DNA of 41,497 nucleotides from NCBI GenBank assembly GCA_050735975.1, contig JBOHVS010000368.1, positions 1 through 41,497 of the forward strand. The letters run 5' to 3'. Each line of letters opens with the position of its first letter. Position 1 is the stretch's first letter. Shown piece after piece: positions 30,896-39,373 of the stretch. The notes beneath the pieces were generated by a model. It did no database searches, was not told where the DNA came from, and worked only from the letters and a program-made list of their open reading frames with translations. The position numbers and the translations under genes are program-made. This DNA is from DATMBL01 sp050735975 (GTDB taxonomy: Bacteria > Desulfobacterota > Binatia > UBA9968).

Positions 30896-31777
30896 ATGGC
30901 TATTCTGGTAAACAAGCAGACGCGGGTATTGACCCAGGGAATTACGGGTACGACCGGTCAATTCCACACGCGAGCGTGCCAAGAATATGGAACCCAAATG
31001 GTGGCGGGGGTGACGCCCGGTAAGGGCGACACCTCTTTTGAGGGCATTCCGATCTTCGATACCGTCGCTGATGCGGTGGCTGAAACCCGGGCGAATGCCA
31101 GCGTGATTTACGTGCCCCCGCCCTTTGCCGCCGATGCGATGATGGAGGCCGCCGACGCCGGCATTCCGCTGATCATCTGTATTACCGAAGGCGTACCCGT
31201 GCGCGATATGATTAGAGTCAAAAGATACTTAGCCGGGAGAAGTTCACAGCTTTTGGGGCCGAATTGTCCCGGCGTGATTACCCCCGGCGAGTGTAAAATC
31301 GGCATTATGCCGGGCCATATTCATCGGCCGGGGAGCATCGGGGTGGTTTCGCGCAGCGGCACATTGACCTATGAAGCGGTCGATCAGTTGACCCGCCTGG
31401 GACTGGGGCAGTCGAGTTGCGTGGGCATCGGCGGAGATCCGGTGCATGGCTTTGAGTTCGTCGATGTGTTGGATCTGTTTAATCGCGATGCGGGCACGGA
31501 AGCAATTGTCATGATCGGCGAGATCGGCGGCAGCGCGGAGGAAGAAGCGGCGGCTTGGATCAAGGTCAATATGAAAAAGCCGGTTGTCGGATTCATCGCC
31601 GGTGAAACCGCCCCTCCGGGTAAAAGGATGGGCCATGCCGGCGCGATCATTTCGGGCGGCAAAGGAAGCGCCAAGGAGAAGATCGCTGCTATGAAAGAAG
31701 CCGGAATCCGAATGGCGCCGTCGCCGGCGTCCATCGGCAAGACGATGCAGGAGGCTTTAGCAGGATATGAAGGTTGA
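30896..31777 (+). CDS. sucD: Succinyl-CoA synthetase, alpha subunit
   Basis: The protein has 293 residues from MAILVNKQTRVLTQGITGTT (ATG 30896; TTG 30893 is the alternative). It has the CoA-binding Rossmann part (TGTTGQFHT), NCPGVITPGECKIGIMPGHI, and the phosphohistidine loop GKRMGHAGAIISGGKGSA with the active His. It pairs with SucC. The start has no strong ribosome site, perhaps because the spacer was altered by the inverted repeat. It overlaps ndk by 11 bases. Confidence 0.95.
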   Translation: MAILVNKQTRVLTQGITGTTGQFHTRACQEYGTQMVAGVTPGKGDTSFEGIPIFDTVADAVAETRANASVIYVPPPFAADAMMEAADAGIPLIICITEGVPVRDMIRVKRYLAGRSSQLLGPNCPGVITPGECKIGIMPGHIHRPGSIGVVSRSGTLTYEAVDQLTRLGLGQSSCVGIGGDPVHGFEFVDVLDLFNRDAGTEAIVMIGEIGGSAEEEAAAWIKVNMKKPVVGFIAGETAPPGKRMGHAGAIISGGKGSAKEKIAAMKEAGIRMAPSPASIGKTMQEALAGYEG

Positions 31778-32192
31778 ACGGACCTTGTCGATTATCAAAC
31801 CTGATGCTGTGGGCCGAGGGTTGATTGGAGAGATCCTCAAGCGATTTGAAAGCGCCGGGCTAAAGATTATCGGCGGAAAATTGATCCGGCTGACGCCGGA
31901 AAGAGCCGAGGCCTTTTATGCCGTGCATAAAGAGCGGCCTTTTTTTGGGAGTCTTTGCGCCTACATGTCTTCCGGCCCTATTTTCGCCGCTGTGCTGGAA
32001 GGCGAAGGCGCGATTATGAAAAACCGTGAGATTATGGGCGCAACGGATCCGGCGAAGGCCGCGCCGGGAACTATTCGCAAAGACTGGGGCAAAGACGTCG
32101 AGCAAAATGCCGTTCATGGCTCCGACGGACCGGACACCGCGACCACGGAAATCGCCTTCTTTTTCAGGCCCGAAGAGATCCAGCGTTGGTGA
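31767..32192 (+). CDS. ndk: Nucleoside diphosphate kinase
   Basis: The protein has 141 residues. It opens MKVERTLSIIKPDAVGRGLI; the phosphoacceptor His is in QNAVHGSDGPDTATTEIAFF, and the usual RPFFGSLCAYMSSGP segment is present. It balances nucleoside triphosphate pools by gamma-phosphate transfer from ATP. The start lies inside the sucD end (11-base overlap), so the two are coupled. Confidence 0.95.
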   Translation: MKVERTLSIIKPDAVGRGLIGEILKRFESAGLKIIGGKLIRLTPERAEAFYAVHKERPFFGSLCAYMSSGPIFAAVLEGEGAIMKNREIMGATDPAKAAPGTIRKDWGKDVEQNAVHGSDGPDTATTEIAFFFRPEEIQRW

Positions 32193-32362
32193 GCCCCATT
32201 TGGGAATTCGCCCTCAGGCGACTATTGATGTACCTTATGATGAATGATGAACCTTACGCGAATCAGCCGACTGAAATTGTCCTCTCCCATCAAGGGAGAG
32301 GAAGTGTCTAAATTCCACGAGCGCGGGCTCCACGTTCGGCTCCGTGCCGGGCAGGACCCTAT

Positions 32363-33487
32363 TTGATCGCCCGCAGTGCGGTTACTGAGACGGGCGAATA
32401 CCGCGAGTCCCAATTCGTGAAGCCCAATATCAAAGATTGGACCCTCAAAGAATTTGAGGCTTACCTCGGCGAGCGCAAACAACCCGCCTATCGCGCCAGG
32501 CAGACCCGGCAATGGTTGTATCAGAAGCGGGCGGTCTCTTTTGCCGAGATGACTAATTTGTCAGGACCGTTTCGCTCTCAATTAGAGGAAGAGTTTTCGA
32601 TCAGTCGCCTCTATGTAATTCGTCGCGCCGCGTCGGCCGACGGAACCGTGAAGTTCTTGTTCCGTCTCGCCGATGGCCAAAATATCGAGAGCGTGCTGAT
32701 TCCTGAGACCAAACGGCTAACACTATGCATCTCGACCCAGGCGGGCTGCGGGTTTGGCTGTCAATTTTGCGCAACAGCCGCACTCGGTCTGAAACGGAAT
32801 CTGCGGGCGAGCGAGATGATAGATCAGGTACTTGAGGCGAACCTTACCCTTAACGGCGCCCGGCGCATTACGCACGTGGTTCTCATGGGCATGGGTGAGC
32901 CATTGGCGAATTATGACCAGACGGTCAAAGCCCTGGACGTTATCACGGACACTTATTGGGGCATCGGAATCTCGCCGCGCCGGGTCACGTTGTCGACTGT
33001 AGGGCTGGTGCCGCAAATCGAGAAACTCATGGCGGAAACGCGAGTCAATCTGGCGATTTCTTTACACGCTCCAAATGACGAGATCCGCAGTCGATTGATG
33101 CCGGTGAACCGAAAATATAGGTTGCAGCAACTTATGGATTGCTGCCGCTCGCTGCCGATCCCGCGGCGCAAGCGTATCACCTTTGAATATGTTTTGCTCC
33201 GGGGGGTCAACGATTCGGCGGATCATGCAGGTCAACTCTGCCGGCTGCTTGAGGGTGTCCGGTGTAAAGTGAACGTCATTCCCTTCAACCCTCATCCGGA
33301 AAGCCCGTTCGAGAGGCCCAGCGAACCCGAGGTCCAGCGCTTTCAGCAGGTCCTGTCCAGTCGCGGCGTTCAGGTCAACGTGCGTCGTCCCAGAGGCGAT
33401 GATATTCAGGCTGCATGCGGACAGCTGCAGGGAGATGAACTGCTGTTGGGATCAAAGCAGGCCGTACTTGCGGCTGATGCGCAATAG
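32363..33487 (+). CDS. rlmN: 23S rRNA (adenine2503-C2)/tRNA A37 methyltransferase RlmN
   Basis: The protein has 374 residues from TTG 32363. It is a radical-SAM enzyme: the cluster motif CGFGCQFCATA follows LCISTQAGCG, and SAM and dual-Cys positions are present (Cys122 region and the C-terminal Cys in DDIQAACGQLQG near residue 352). The N-terminal helical part (WTLKEFEAYLGERKQPAYRA RQ) is the usual RNA-binding domain. The last coding bases overlap nothing, but the next start lies 2 bases after the stop. RlmN acts on rRNA and tRNA in translation fidelity. Confidence 0.93.
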   Translation: MIARSAVTETGEYRESQFVKPNIKDWTLKEFEAYLGERKQPAYRARQTRQWLYQKRAVSFAEMTNLSGPFRSQLEEEFSISRLYVIRRAASADGTVKFLFRLADGQNIESVLIPETKRLTLCISTQAGCGFGCQFCATAALGLKRNLRASEMIDQVLEANLTLNGARRITHVVLMGMGEPLANYDQTVKALDVITDTYWGIGISPRRVTLSTVGLVPQIEKLMAETRVNLAISLHAPNDEIRSRLMPVNRKYRLQQLMDCCRSLPIPRRKRITFEYVLLRGVNDSADHAGQLCRLLEGVRCKVNVIPFNPHPESPFERPSEPEVQRFQQVLSSRGVQVNVRRPRGDDIQAACGQLQGDELLLGSKQAVLAADAQ

Positions 33488-33488
33488 A

Positions 33489-34349
33489 ATGGGCAAACGA
33501 ATCCTGGGCATCATAGGAGGAAGCGGCCTCTACCAAATGGCGGGCCTCCAAAAGATCCGGGAAGTGCAGCTTAAGACCCCCTTTGGCAGACCTTCAGACA
33601 AGTTCATCAAGGGATTTCTTGACGATCAGGAACTGGTGTTTCTGCCGCGGCATGGCCGGGGACACACCCGGCTCCCCACGGAAATCAATTTCCGCGCAAA
33701 TATCTACGGAATGAAAAAGCTCGGAGTCGAACGGATCATATCCGTGAGCGCGGTGGGTAGCCTGCAAGAGGAAATCGCGCCGGGGGATCTGGTGGTGCCG
33801 GACCAGTTTATCGATAGAACCACGCAAAGGCCCAGCACGTTTTTTGGAAGAGGAATTGTCGCTCACGTGAGCTTGGCCGATCCGTTCTGTAAAGAGCTCT
33901 CGGACAGGCTGGTCAAAGCCGGTTTTGCGGCGAATGCAAGGGTTCATCCGGCCGGTACCTATCTCTGTATGGAAGGGCCACAGTTTTCTACCAGAGCAGA
34001 ATCGCGCCTCTATCGCAGCTGGGGCGCGGATATCATAGGTATGACAAATCTCCAGGAGGCCAAACTGGCCCGTGAAGCTGAAATTTGCTTCGCTACGTTG
34101 GCGCTGGCAACCGATTACGACTGTTGGAACCAGGCAGCGGGGGACGTGAAAATCGACCATGTTTTGGAAGTTCTGAGACGGAACGTTGAGCTGGCGCAAA
34201 AAACGATTGCCAGCCTTGCCCGTTCGCTGCCAGCGTCGCGCGATTGCGGCTGCGCGCGTTCGCTAAAGGAGGCTATCATTACGGATCGTTCGAAAATTCC
34301 AAAGAAGGTGCGCGCCGAGTTGCGACCGATTATCGGAAAATATTTATGA
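33489..34349 (+). CDS. mtnP: S-methyl-5'-thioadenosine phosphorylase
   Basis: The protein has 286 residues from MGKRILGIIGGSGLYQMAGL (ATG 33489; ATG 33477 is another option). Family motifs are phosphate-binding GGSGLY, VFLPRHGRGHTRLPTEINF, EGPQFSTRAESRLYR and IIGMTNLQEAKLAREAEICF. It splits methylthioadenosine into adenine and methylthioribose-1-phosphate in methionine salvage. A purine-nucleoside substrate range is possible. The stop overlaps the kinase start (ATGA). Confidence 0.93.
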   Translation: MGKRILGIIGGSGLYQMAGLQKIREVQLKTPFGRPSDKFIKGFLDDQELVFLPRHGRGHTRLPTEINFRANIYGMKKLGVERIISVSAVGSLQEEIAPGDLVVPDQFIDRTTQRPSTFFGRGIVAHVSLADPFCKELSDRLVKAGFAANARVHPAGTYLCMEGPQFSTRAESRLYRSWGADIIGMTNLQEAKLAREAEICFATLALATDYDCWNQAAGDVKIDHVLEVLRRNVELAQKTIASLARSLPASRDCGCARSLKEAIITDRSKIPKKVRAELRPIIGKYL

Positions 34350-35251
34350 GCGTCGTGGTTGTAGGGACTGTCGCGTTTGACTCCATCGAAACGCCTTTCG
34401 GTTCGGCGGAACGGATACTGGGAGGCTCGGCGTCTTATTTCGCTCTCGGGGCGAGTTTTTTCGCGCCGGTTCGGATCGTCGGCGTTATCGGTCAGGATTT
34501 TCCGCAAGAGTACATCGATCTCTTTACGCAGCGCCGGATCGATATCGACGGACTTAAGAAAGAGCGGGGTGAAACGTTTCACTGGCGCGGCCGCTATCAT
34601 GAAGATATCAACATTCGCGATACGGTGGAGCTGCACCTGAACGTCCTCTCCGGTTTCGTTCCCGAGCTTCCGCCGGCTTACCGCGATTCCGAATACGTTT
34701 TTTTGGGCAATATCGATCCCGCCATGCAGATGGAGGTATTGAATCAGATCCGCAGCGTGAAGTTAGTCGCTTGCGATACTATGGATCATTGGATTCGAGA
34801 GAGCGCCGAAGAGCTGCGCAAGGTGCTAAAGCGGATTGAGACGCTCGTGATCAACGACTCTGAGGCGAAGTTGTTGAGCGGCCACAATAACATCGTTCGC
34901 GCCGCCAGAGCGATCATGAAAATGGGCCCCAAGGTGGTTCTGATCAAGCGCGGCGAATACGGGGTCCTGCAGTTTTCCGATTCATCTATTTTTGCGACCC
35001 CGGCGTACCCGCTGGAAGAGGTTTTCGACCCCACTGGCGCGGGAGACTCCTTCGCCGGCGGTTTTCTCGGTCAGTTGGCGCGTTCCGGGGATCATGGCCA
35101 AGGCGGCATTCGCCGCGCCATCGTTTACGGTTCCGTGGTGGCGTCTTTTACAGTGGAAGATTTCGGGGTCAGGCGGCTGACCAGTGTGTCGCTGGCCGAT
35201 ATCGAGGAGCGCTACGATAAATTTGTCCAATTGACCGACTTTCACACTTGA
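34346..35251 (+). CDS. PfkB-family carbohydrate/nucleoside kinase
   Basis: The protein has 301 residues from MSVVVVGTVAFDSIETPFGS (ATG 34346, ATGA overlap with mtnP). The ribokinase fold shows AERILGGSASYFALGASFFA near the N-terminus and the catalytic block DPTGAGDSFAGGFLGQLA with the conserved Asp. The substrate is not fixed; adenosine, ribose or a methylthioribose-related sugar is plausible because of the mtnP coupling. Five bases separate it from the glycosyltransferase. Confidence 0.88.
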   Translation: MSVVVVGTVAFDSIETPFGSAERILGGSASYFALGASFFAPVRIVGVIGQDFPQEYIDLFTQRRIDIDGLKKERGETFHWRGRYHEDINIRDTVELHLNVLSGFVPELPPAYRDSEYVFLGNIDPAMQMEVLNQIRSVKLVACDTMDHWIRESAEELRKVLKRIETLVINDSEAKLLSGHNNIVRAARAIMKMGPKVVLIKRGEYGVLQFSDSSIFATPAYPLEEVFDPTGAGDSFAGGFLGQLARSGDHGQGGIRRAIVYGSVVASFTVEDFGVRRLTSVSLADIEERYDKFVQLTDFHT

Positions 35252-35255
35252 GCCG

Positions 35256-36209
35256 ATGGACCTTTCCATAGTCATTCCCGTGTACAACGAGGAAGAAAAC
35301 GTTGAACCGTTGATACAAGAGGTCGGCGCGGCCATTGAGCCCCTGGGAAAACGTTGGGAGATCGTTGTCGTGGATGACGGCAGTTGGGATAACACCTTTT
35401 CGATCCTGGCGCGGCTCTATCGCCAGTTGCCCGAGTTGTCCGTCGTGCGCTTGAAACGTAATTTCGGTCAAACAGCCGCCATCGCAGCAGGCCTGGCCCA
35501 CGCCGAGGGAGAAATCGTGGTCTTGATGGACGGCGACGCCCAGAACGATCCCGCTGATATTCCGGCGTTGCTCGCGGAGTTGGAGAAGGGCAACGATCTG
35601 GTGTGCGGGTGGCGCTTCAAGCGGCAAGATCCGTTTTTCAGGCGGCGTCTCCCTTCAATGATCGCGAATCGACTGATATCTTCGACGACGCAAGTGAAAC
35701 TGCATGACTCCGGCTGCACGCTGAAAGTGATGCGGAGCGCCGTCGCCAGGGATCTCAAGCTCTATGGCGAGATGCACCGCTTTATCCCCGCGATCGCTCA
35801 CGAGCGGGGGGCGCGGGTGACCGAGCTGAAAGTCAACCATCGTCCCCGGCTGCGCGGCAAGTCGAAATACGGCATCACCCGAACGCTGCGGGTGGTATTG
35901 GACCTCCTCACCGTTAAATTCCTGATCAGCTACTCGACCCGTCCTTCGCACATCTTCGGTATCATCGGATTCATGAGCGGCGCGGCGGGATTTCTGATCG
36001 CCTTCTATCTGACCCTGCAGAAGTTTCTCTACGACGTGGAGCTCGGCGACCGGCCGCTGTTGCTCCTGGCGGTTCTTTTGATTTTCATCGGGTTTCAGTT
36101 CATTACGATGGGTCTTCTCGGAGAAATGTTGTCGCGCACCTATCACGAATCCCAAGACAAAACAATTTTTGTTGTCGGGGAAGTATTGAGCGGGAGGAAG
36201 CACGTATGA
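35256..36209 (+). CDS. Family 2 glycosyltransferase, polyprenyl-phosphate type
   Basis: The protein has 317 residues. The GT-A domain opens MDLSIVIPVYNEEENVEPLI, with VVDDGSWDNT and the metal motif VLMDGDAQNDPADI. Two C-terminal membrane helices (GIIGFMSGAAGFLIAFYLT and LLLLAVLLIFIGFQFITMGL) mark the DPM1/ArnC-like type that transfers a sugar to undecaprenyl phosphate at the inner membrane. Its stop overlaps the ugd start by 4 bases, so it probably uses or follows UDP-sugars made by the next three enzymes. Confidence 0.9.
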   Translation: MDLSIVIPVYNEEENVEPLIQEVGAAIEPLGKRWEIVVVDDGSWDNTFSILARLYRQLPELSVVRLKRNFGQTAAIAAGLAHAEGEIVVLMDGDAQNDPADIPALLAELEKGNDLVCGWRFKRQDPFFRRRLPSMIANRLISSTTQVKLHDSGCTLKVMRSAVARDLKLYGEMHRFIPAIAHERGARVTELKVNHRPRLRGKSKYGITRTLRVVLDLLTVKFLISYSTRPSHIFGIIGFMSGAAGFLIAFYLTLQKFLYDVELGDRPLLLLAVLLIFIGFQFITMGLLGEMLSRTYHESQDKTIFVVGEVLSGRKHV

Positions 36210-37510
36210 ATATCGCAGTGGTCGGCGCAGGATACGTCGGGTTAGTGGCGGGAACCTGCTTTGCGGAAACCGGCAACGATGTCGTTTGTGTAGATATCGA
36301 CGAGAAAAAAATCGCCATGCTGAGCGAAGGCAAGGTGCCGATCTACGAGCCCGGTCTGGAGGAGATGGTCCGGCGCAACGCCGCTGAACAACGGTTATTG
36401 TTCACGACGGATTTAGGATCCGCTGTAAAAAAGTCGGCTATCATCTTCATCGCGGTAGGAACTCCGCAGGAATCCACCGGTCGCGCAAACCTGGATTACG
36501 TGCGCGCGACGGCAAAAGGCATTGGCAAGGCGATGGACTCGTTCAAAGTCGTCGTAACGAAGAGCACGGTGCCCGTCGGGACGGCCGATCAAATTCGGCA
36601 GTGGGTGTCGGAAGAAACTAAGCAGCCGTTTGCGGTCGTGTCGAATCCGGAATTTTTGAAGGAAGGGGCCGCGGTCGAAGATTTCATGAAACCGGATCGC
36701 GTGGTGCTAGGCGGAGACAATGCCGAGGCATTGGAAACCGTTAAGGAGCTGTATGAACCGTTCCTCCGGACCGGAAATCCTATCCTCGTGATGGATTGCC
36801 GGAGCGCCGAAATGTGCAAATACGCGGCCAACGCAATGCTCGCAACCAAAATCTCTTTTATCAACGAGGTCTCTCGACTCTGCGAGGCGATGAATGCCGA
36901 CGTCGATGAAGTGCGCCGCGCTATGGCTTTGGACCGGCGGATTGGGCCGCATTTTATTTTTCCAGGCGTCGGCTACGGCGGTTCCTGTTTCCCCAAAGAC
37001 ATCCGCTCGATGATCAGCATGGGCGGCGCCGATCCCGAAATGGTCCTGCTCAAGGCGGTCGAGGCGGTCAACGAACGACAGAAGGGGCTACTGGTGGAAA
37101 AGGTGAGGCGTCATTTCGGCTCGAAATTGGCGGGCTTGACCTTCGCGGTTTGGGGTCTTTCGTTCAAACCTCGCACCGACGATATGAGAGACGCCCCTTC
37201 GATCACGGTGATCGAGGCCCTGCTCACGCTCGGCGCGCAAGTCCAGGCATTTGATCCGGAAGGAATGGACGAGGCCAGGAAAATCTTCGGCGAGCGCATT
37301 CGCTACGCCCAGCGTAATTACGACGCCCTTAACGGCGCGGCGGCTTTGCTGGTGCTGACGGAGTGGAACGAGTTTCGCCGGCCGGACTTTCAGCGCATGA
37401 AACGGTCGCTCAAGAGCCCGATCATATTTGACGGCCGCAATATTTACGATCCGGCCGATCTCAGAAAACTGGGCTTTCAATATTACTCCATAGGGCGGAA
37501 CCATGGGTAA
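36206..37510 (+). CDS. ugd: UDP-glucose 6-dehydrogenase
   Basis: The protein has 434 residues. The NAD-binding start is MNIAVVGAGYVGLVAGTCFA with Asp in VVCVDIDEKK. Central MKPDRVVLGG and EMCKYAANAMLATKISFINE follow. The catalytic Cys is in GVGYGGSCFPKDIRSMI, and the C-terminal domain has LSFKPRTDDMRDAPS. It oxidises UDP-glucose to UDP-glucuronate for capsule or LPS sugars. The stop overlaps the uxs start by 8 bases. Confidence 0.95.
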   Translation: MNIAVVGAGYVGLVAGTCFAETGNDVVCVDIDEKKIAMLSEGKVPIYEPGLEEMVRRNAAEQRLLFTTDLGSAVKKSAIIFIAVGTPQESTGRANLDYVRATAKGIGKAMDSFKVVVTKSTVPVGTADQIRQWVSEETKQPFAVVSNPEFLKEGAAVEDFMKPDRVVLGGDNAEALETVKELYEPFLRTGNPILVMDCRSAEMCKYAANAMLATKISFINEVSRLCEAMNADVDEVRRAMALDRRIGPHFIFPGVGYGGSCFPKDIRSMISMGGADPEMVLLKAVEAVNERQKGLLVEKVRRHFGSKLAGLTFAVWGLSFKPRTDDMRDAPSITVIEALLTLGAQVQAFDPEGMDEARKIFGERIRYAQRNYDALNGAAALLVLTEWNEFRRPDFQRMKRSLKSPIIFDGRNIYDPADLRKLGFQYYSIGRNHG

Positions 37511-38450
37511 ATTTCTGATCACCGGCGGGGCCGGTTTTATCGGCTCACATCTCTGCGAGAGCTTTCTCAACCTTGGGCACGAGGTGGTCTGCATCGACAA
37601 CTACGCGACCGGCGCTCAAAATAATGTCGCCGGTTTCGCCTCGCACCCGAAGTTTACCTTTGTCGATCACAACGTGAGCGCTTACATCGATGTCGAGGGG
37701 TCGGTGGATTTCGTGCTGCATTTCGCCTCGCCTGCAAGTCCCGTCGATTACCTCGAGTTGCCGATTCCAACTCTGAAGGTGGGCTCGCTCGGGACTCACA
37801 ACGCGCTCGGGTTAGCCAAGGCAAAGAAGGCGGTGTTTCTTCTCGCCTCGACGTCCGAGGTTTACGGCGATCCTTTGGTTCGGCCCCAAAACGAAGAGTA
37901 TTGGGGAAACGTGAATCCCATCGGCCCGCGCGGGGTTTACGACGAGGCCAAACGCTTTGCCGAAGCAATGACGATGGCTTACCACCGTTATCACGGTCTC
38001 GACACTCGCATCGTTCGCATTTTTAATACCTATGGACCGCGGATGCGGATGCGCGACGGGCGCGTGGTGCCCAACTTCATCATGCAGGCTTTGAAGGGAG
38101 AACCGCTGACGGTTTACGGACGAGGGGATCAGACCCGCAGCTTCCAATATATCGAGGACCTGATCGCCGGTATTCACCGGCTTTTGGAATCCCACGAGCA
38201 TCTTCCGGTCAACATCGGCAACCCCAACGAAATGACGGTCATTGAATTTGCCAATAAGATACTTGAGCTCACCGGTTCAGAGAGTCCGGTCGTTTACAAG
38301 CCCTTACCGCAGGACGACCCGCAAGTGCGCCAGCCGGATATTACTAAAGCGAGAAAGATCCTGGGTTGGGAGCCAAAGGTGGGGCTGGACCAAGGGCTGG
38401 CGAAGACTATCGAATACTTCCGCGCGCGTTTGAACAAGGAGAAGATTTGA
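37503..38450 (+). CDS. uxs: UDP-glucuronate decarboxylase (UDP-xylose synthase)
   Basis: The protein has 315 residues of extended SDR fold. NAD motif GGAGFIGSHLCESFLNLG, Thr/Ser plus YxxxK site in LASTSEVYGDPLVRPQNEEY and GPRGVYDEAKRFAEA. The WGNVNPIGPRGVYDEAKR block is characteristic of UXS rather than of 4-epimerases. It turns UDP-glucuronate from the upstream enzyme into UDP-xylose, a two-step pathway in consecutive genes. The stop overlaps the next start (TTGA). Confidence 0.9.
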   Translation: MGKFLITGGAGFIGSHLCESFLNLGHEVVCIDNYATGAQNNVAGFASHPKFTFVDHNVSAYIDVEGSVDFVLHFASPASPVDYLELPIPTLKVGSLGTHNALGLAKAKKAVFLLASTSEVYGDPLVRPQNEEYWGNVNPIGPRGVYDEAKRFAEAMTMAYHRYHGLDTRIVRIFNTYGPRMRMRDGRVVPNFIMQALKGEPLTVYGRGDQTRSFQYIEDLIAGIHRLLESHEHLPVNIGNPNEMTVIEFANKILELTGSESPVVYKPLPQDDPQVRQPDITKARKILGWEPKVGLDQGLAKTIEYFRARLNKEKI

Positions 38451-39373
38451 AAATCGTTGTCACCGGGGGGGCAGGCTTCATTGCGTCCCATGTGGTGGAT
38501 GCTTATATTGATAAAGGCCACGAAGTCCTCGTCATCGACGACTTTTCCACCGGACAGAAGAAAAACCTGAATCCGCGCGCCGAGGCTGAGTCCGTTGATA
38601 TATCGGACCTAAAGGCCGCCGAGATCATTCGCGAATTCGAGCCGGATGTCGTGAATCACCATGCGGCCCAGATGGACGTCCGCCGTTCCGTCGCGGACCC
38701 GGCCTTTGATGCCCGGGTCAATGTTATCGGATTCATCAATCTCCTCGAAGCGGCCAAGGATACAGGGGTGAAGAAGGTGATTTTTTCCTCGTCCGGAGGC
38801 GCCGTGTACGGCGACGGAGAACCGATTCCGGCGGATGAGAGGCACCCGACGATTCCGCTAAGTCCCTACGGGGTCAGCAAGCTCACCGGCGAGCTTTACC
38901 TCGGCTATTATCACATGGCTTTTGATGTGCCGTACGTCGCGCTTCGATATGCCAACGTCTATGGCCCGCGCCAATCGAGCAAGGGTGAAGCGGGCGTTGT
39001 GGCAATTTTTATCGACCATTTGCTCGCCGGGCGGAGTCCGGTCATCAACGGCGACGGCAGGCAGACGCGTGATTACGTGTATGTTGGCGACGTCGTCGCG
39101 GCGAATCTTGCCGCTCTTGACACTGCTTACGTCGGTCCGGTGAATATCGGCACGGGCACAGAGACCGACGTCGTGACCATCTGCCGGTTTTTGCGAGAGG
39201 GAATCGGATCCGCTGTCGAGGCGGTACACGCCCCCGCGAAAACGGGCGAACAGCGGAGGAGTTGCTTGGACACGTCGCTGGCGCGGAAGGTCTTGCGCTG
39301 GACGCCGCGAGTCGGTCTCAGAGAGGGTTTACAAAAGACCATCGCCTACTATCGAGAAACCGGTCACCGATGA
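38447..39373 (+). CDS. NAD-dependent sugar-nucleotide epimerase (GalE-like)
   Basis: The protein has 308 residues. The start is TTG 38447 behind AAGGAGAAGAT, inside the TTGA overlap with uxs; the longer frame upstream is a shadow of uxs. Extended SDR fold: VTGGAGFIASHVVDAYIDKG, IDDFSTGQKKNL, site FSSSGGAVYGDGEPIPADER and SPYGVSKLTGELYLGYYH with the catalytic Tyr and Lys. It resembles UDP-glucose/UDP-xylose 4-epimerases. In this context it may make UDP-galactose, or UDP-arabinose from UDP-xylose. The stop overlaps the lepA ATG. Confidence 0.87.
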   Translation: MKIVVTGGAGFIASHVVDAYIDKGHEVLVIDDFSTGQKKNLNPRAEAESVDISDLKAAEIIREFEPDVVNHHAAQMDVRRSVADPAFDARVNVIGFINLLEAAKDTGVKKVIFSSSGGAVYGDGEPIPADERHPTIPLSPYGVSKLTGELYLGYYHMAFDVPYVALRYANVYGPRQSSKGEAGVVAIFIDHLLAGRSPVINGDGRQTRDYVYVGDVVAANLAALDTAYVGPVNIGTGTETDVVTICRFLREGIGSAVEAVHAPAKTGEQRRSCLDTSLARKVLRWTPRVGLREGLQKTIAYYRETGHR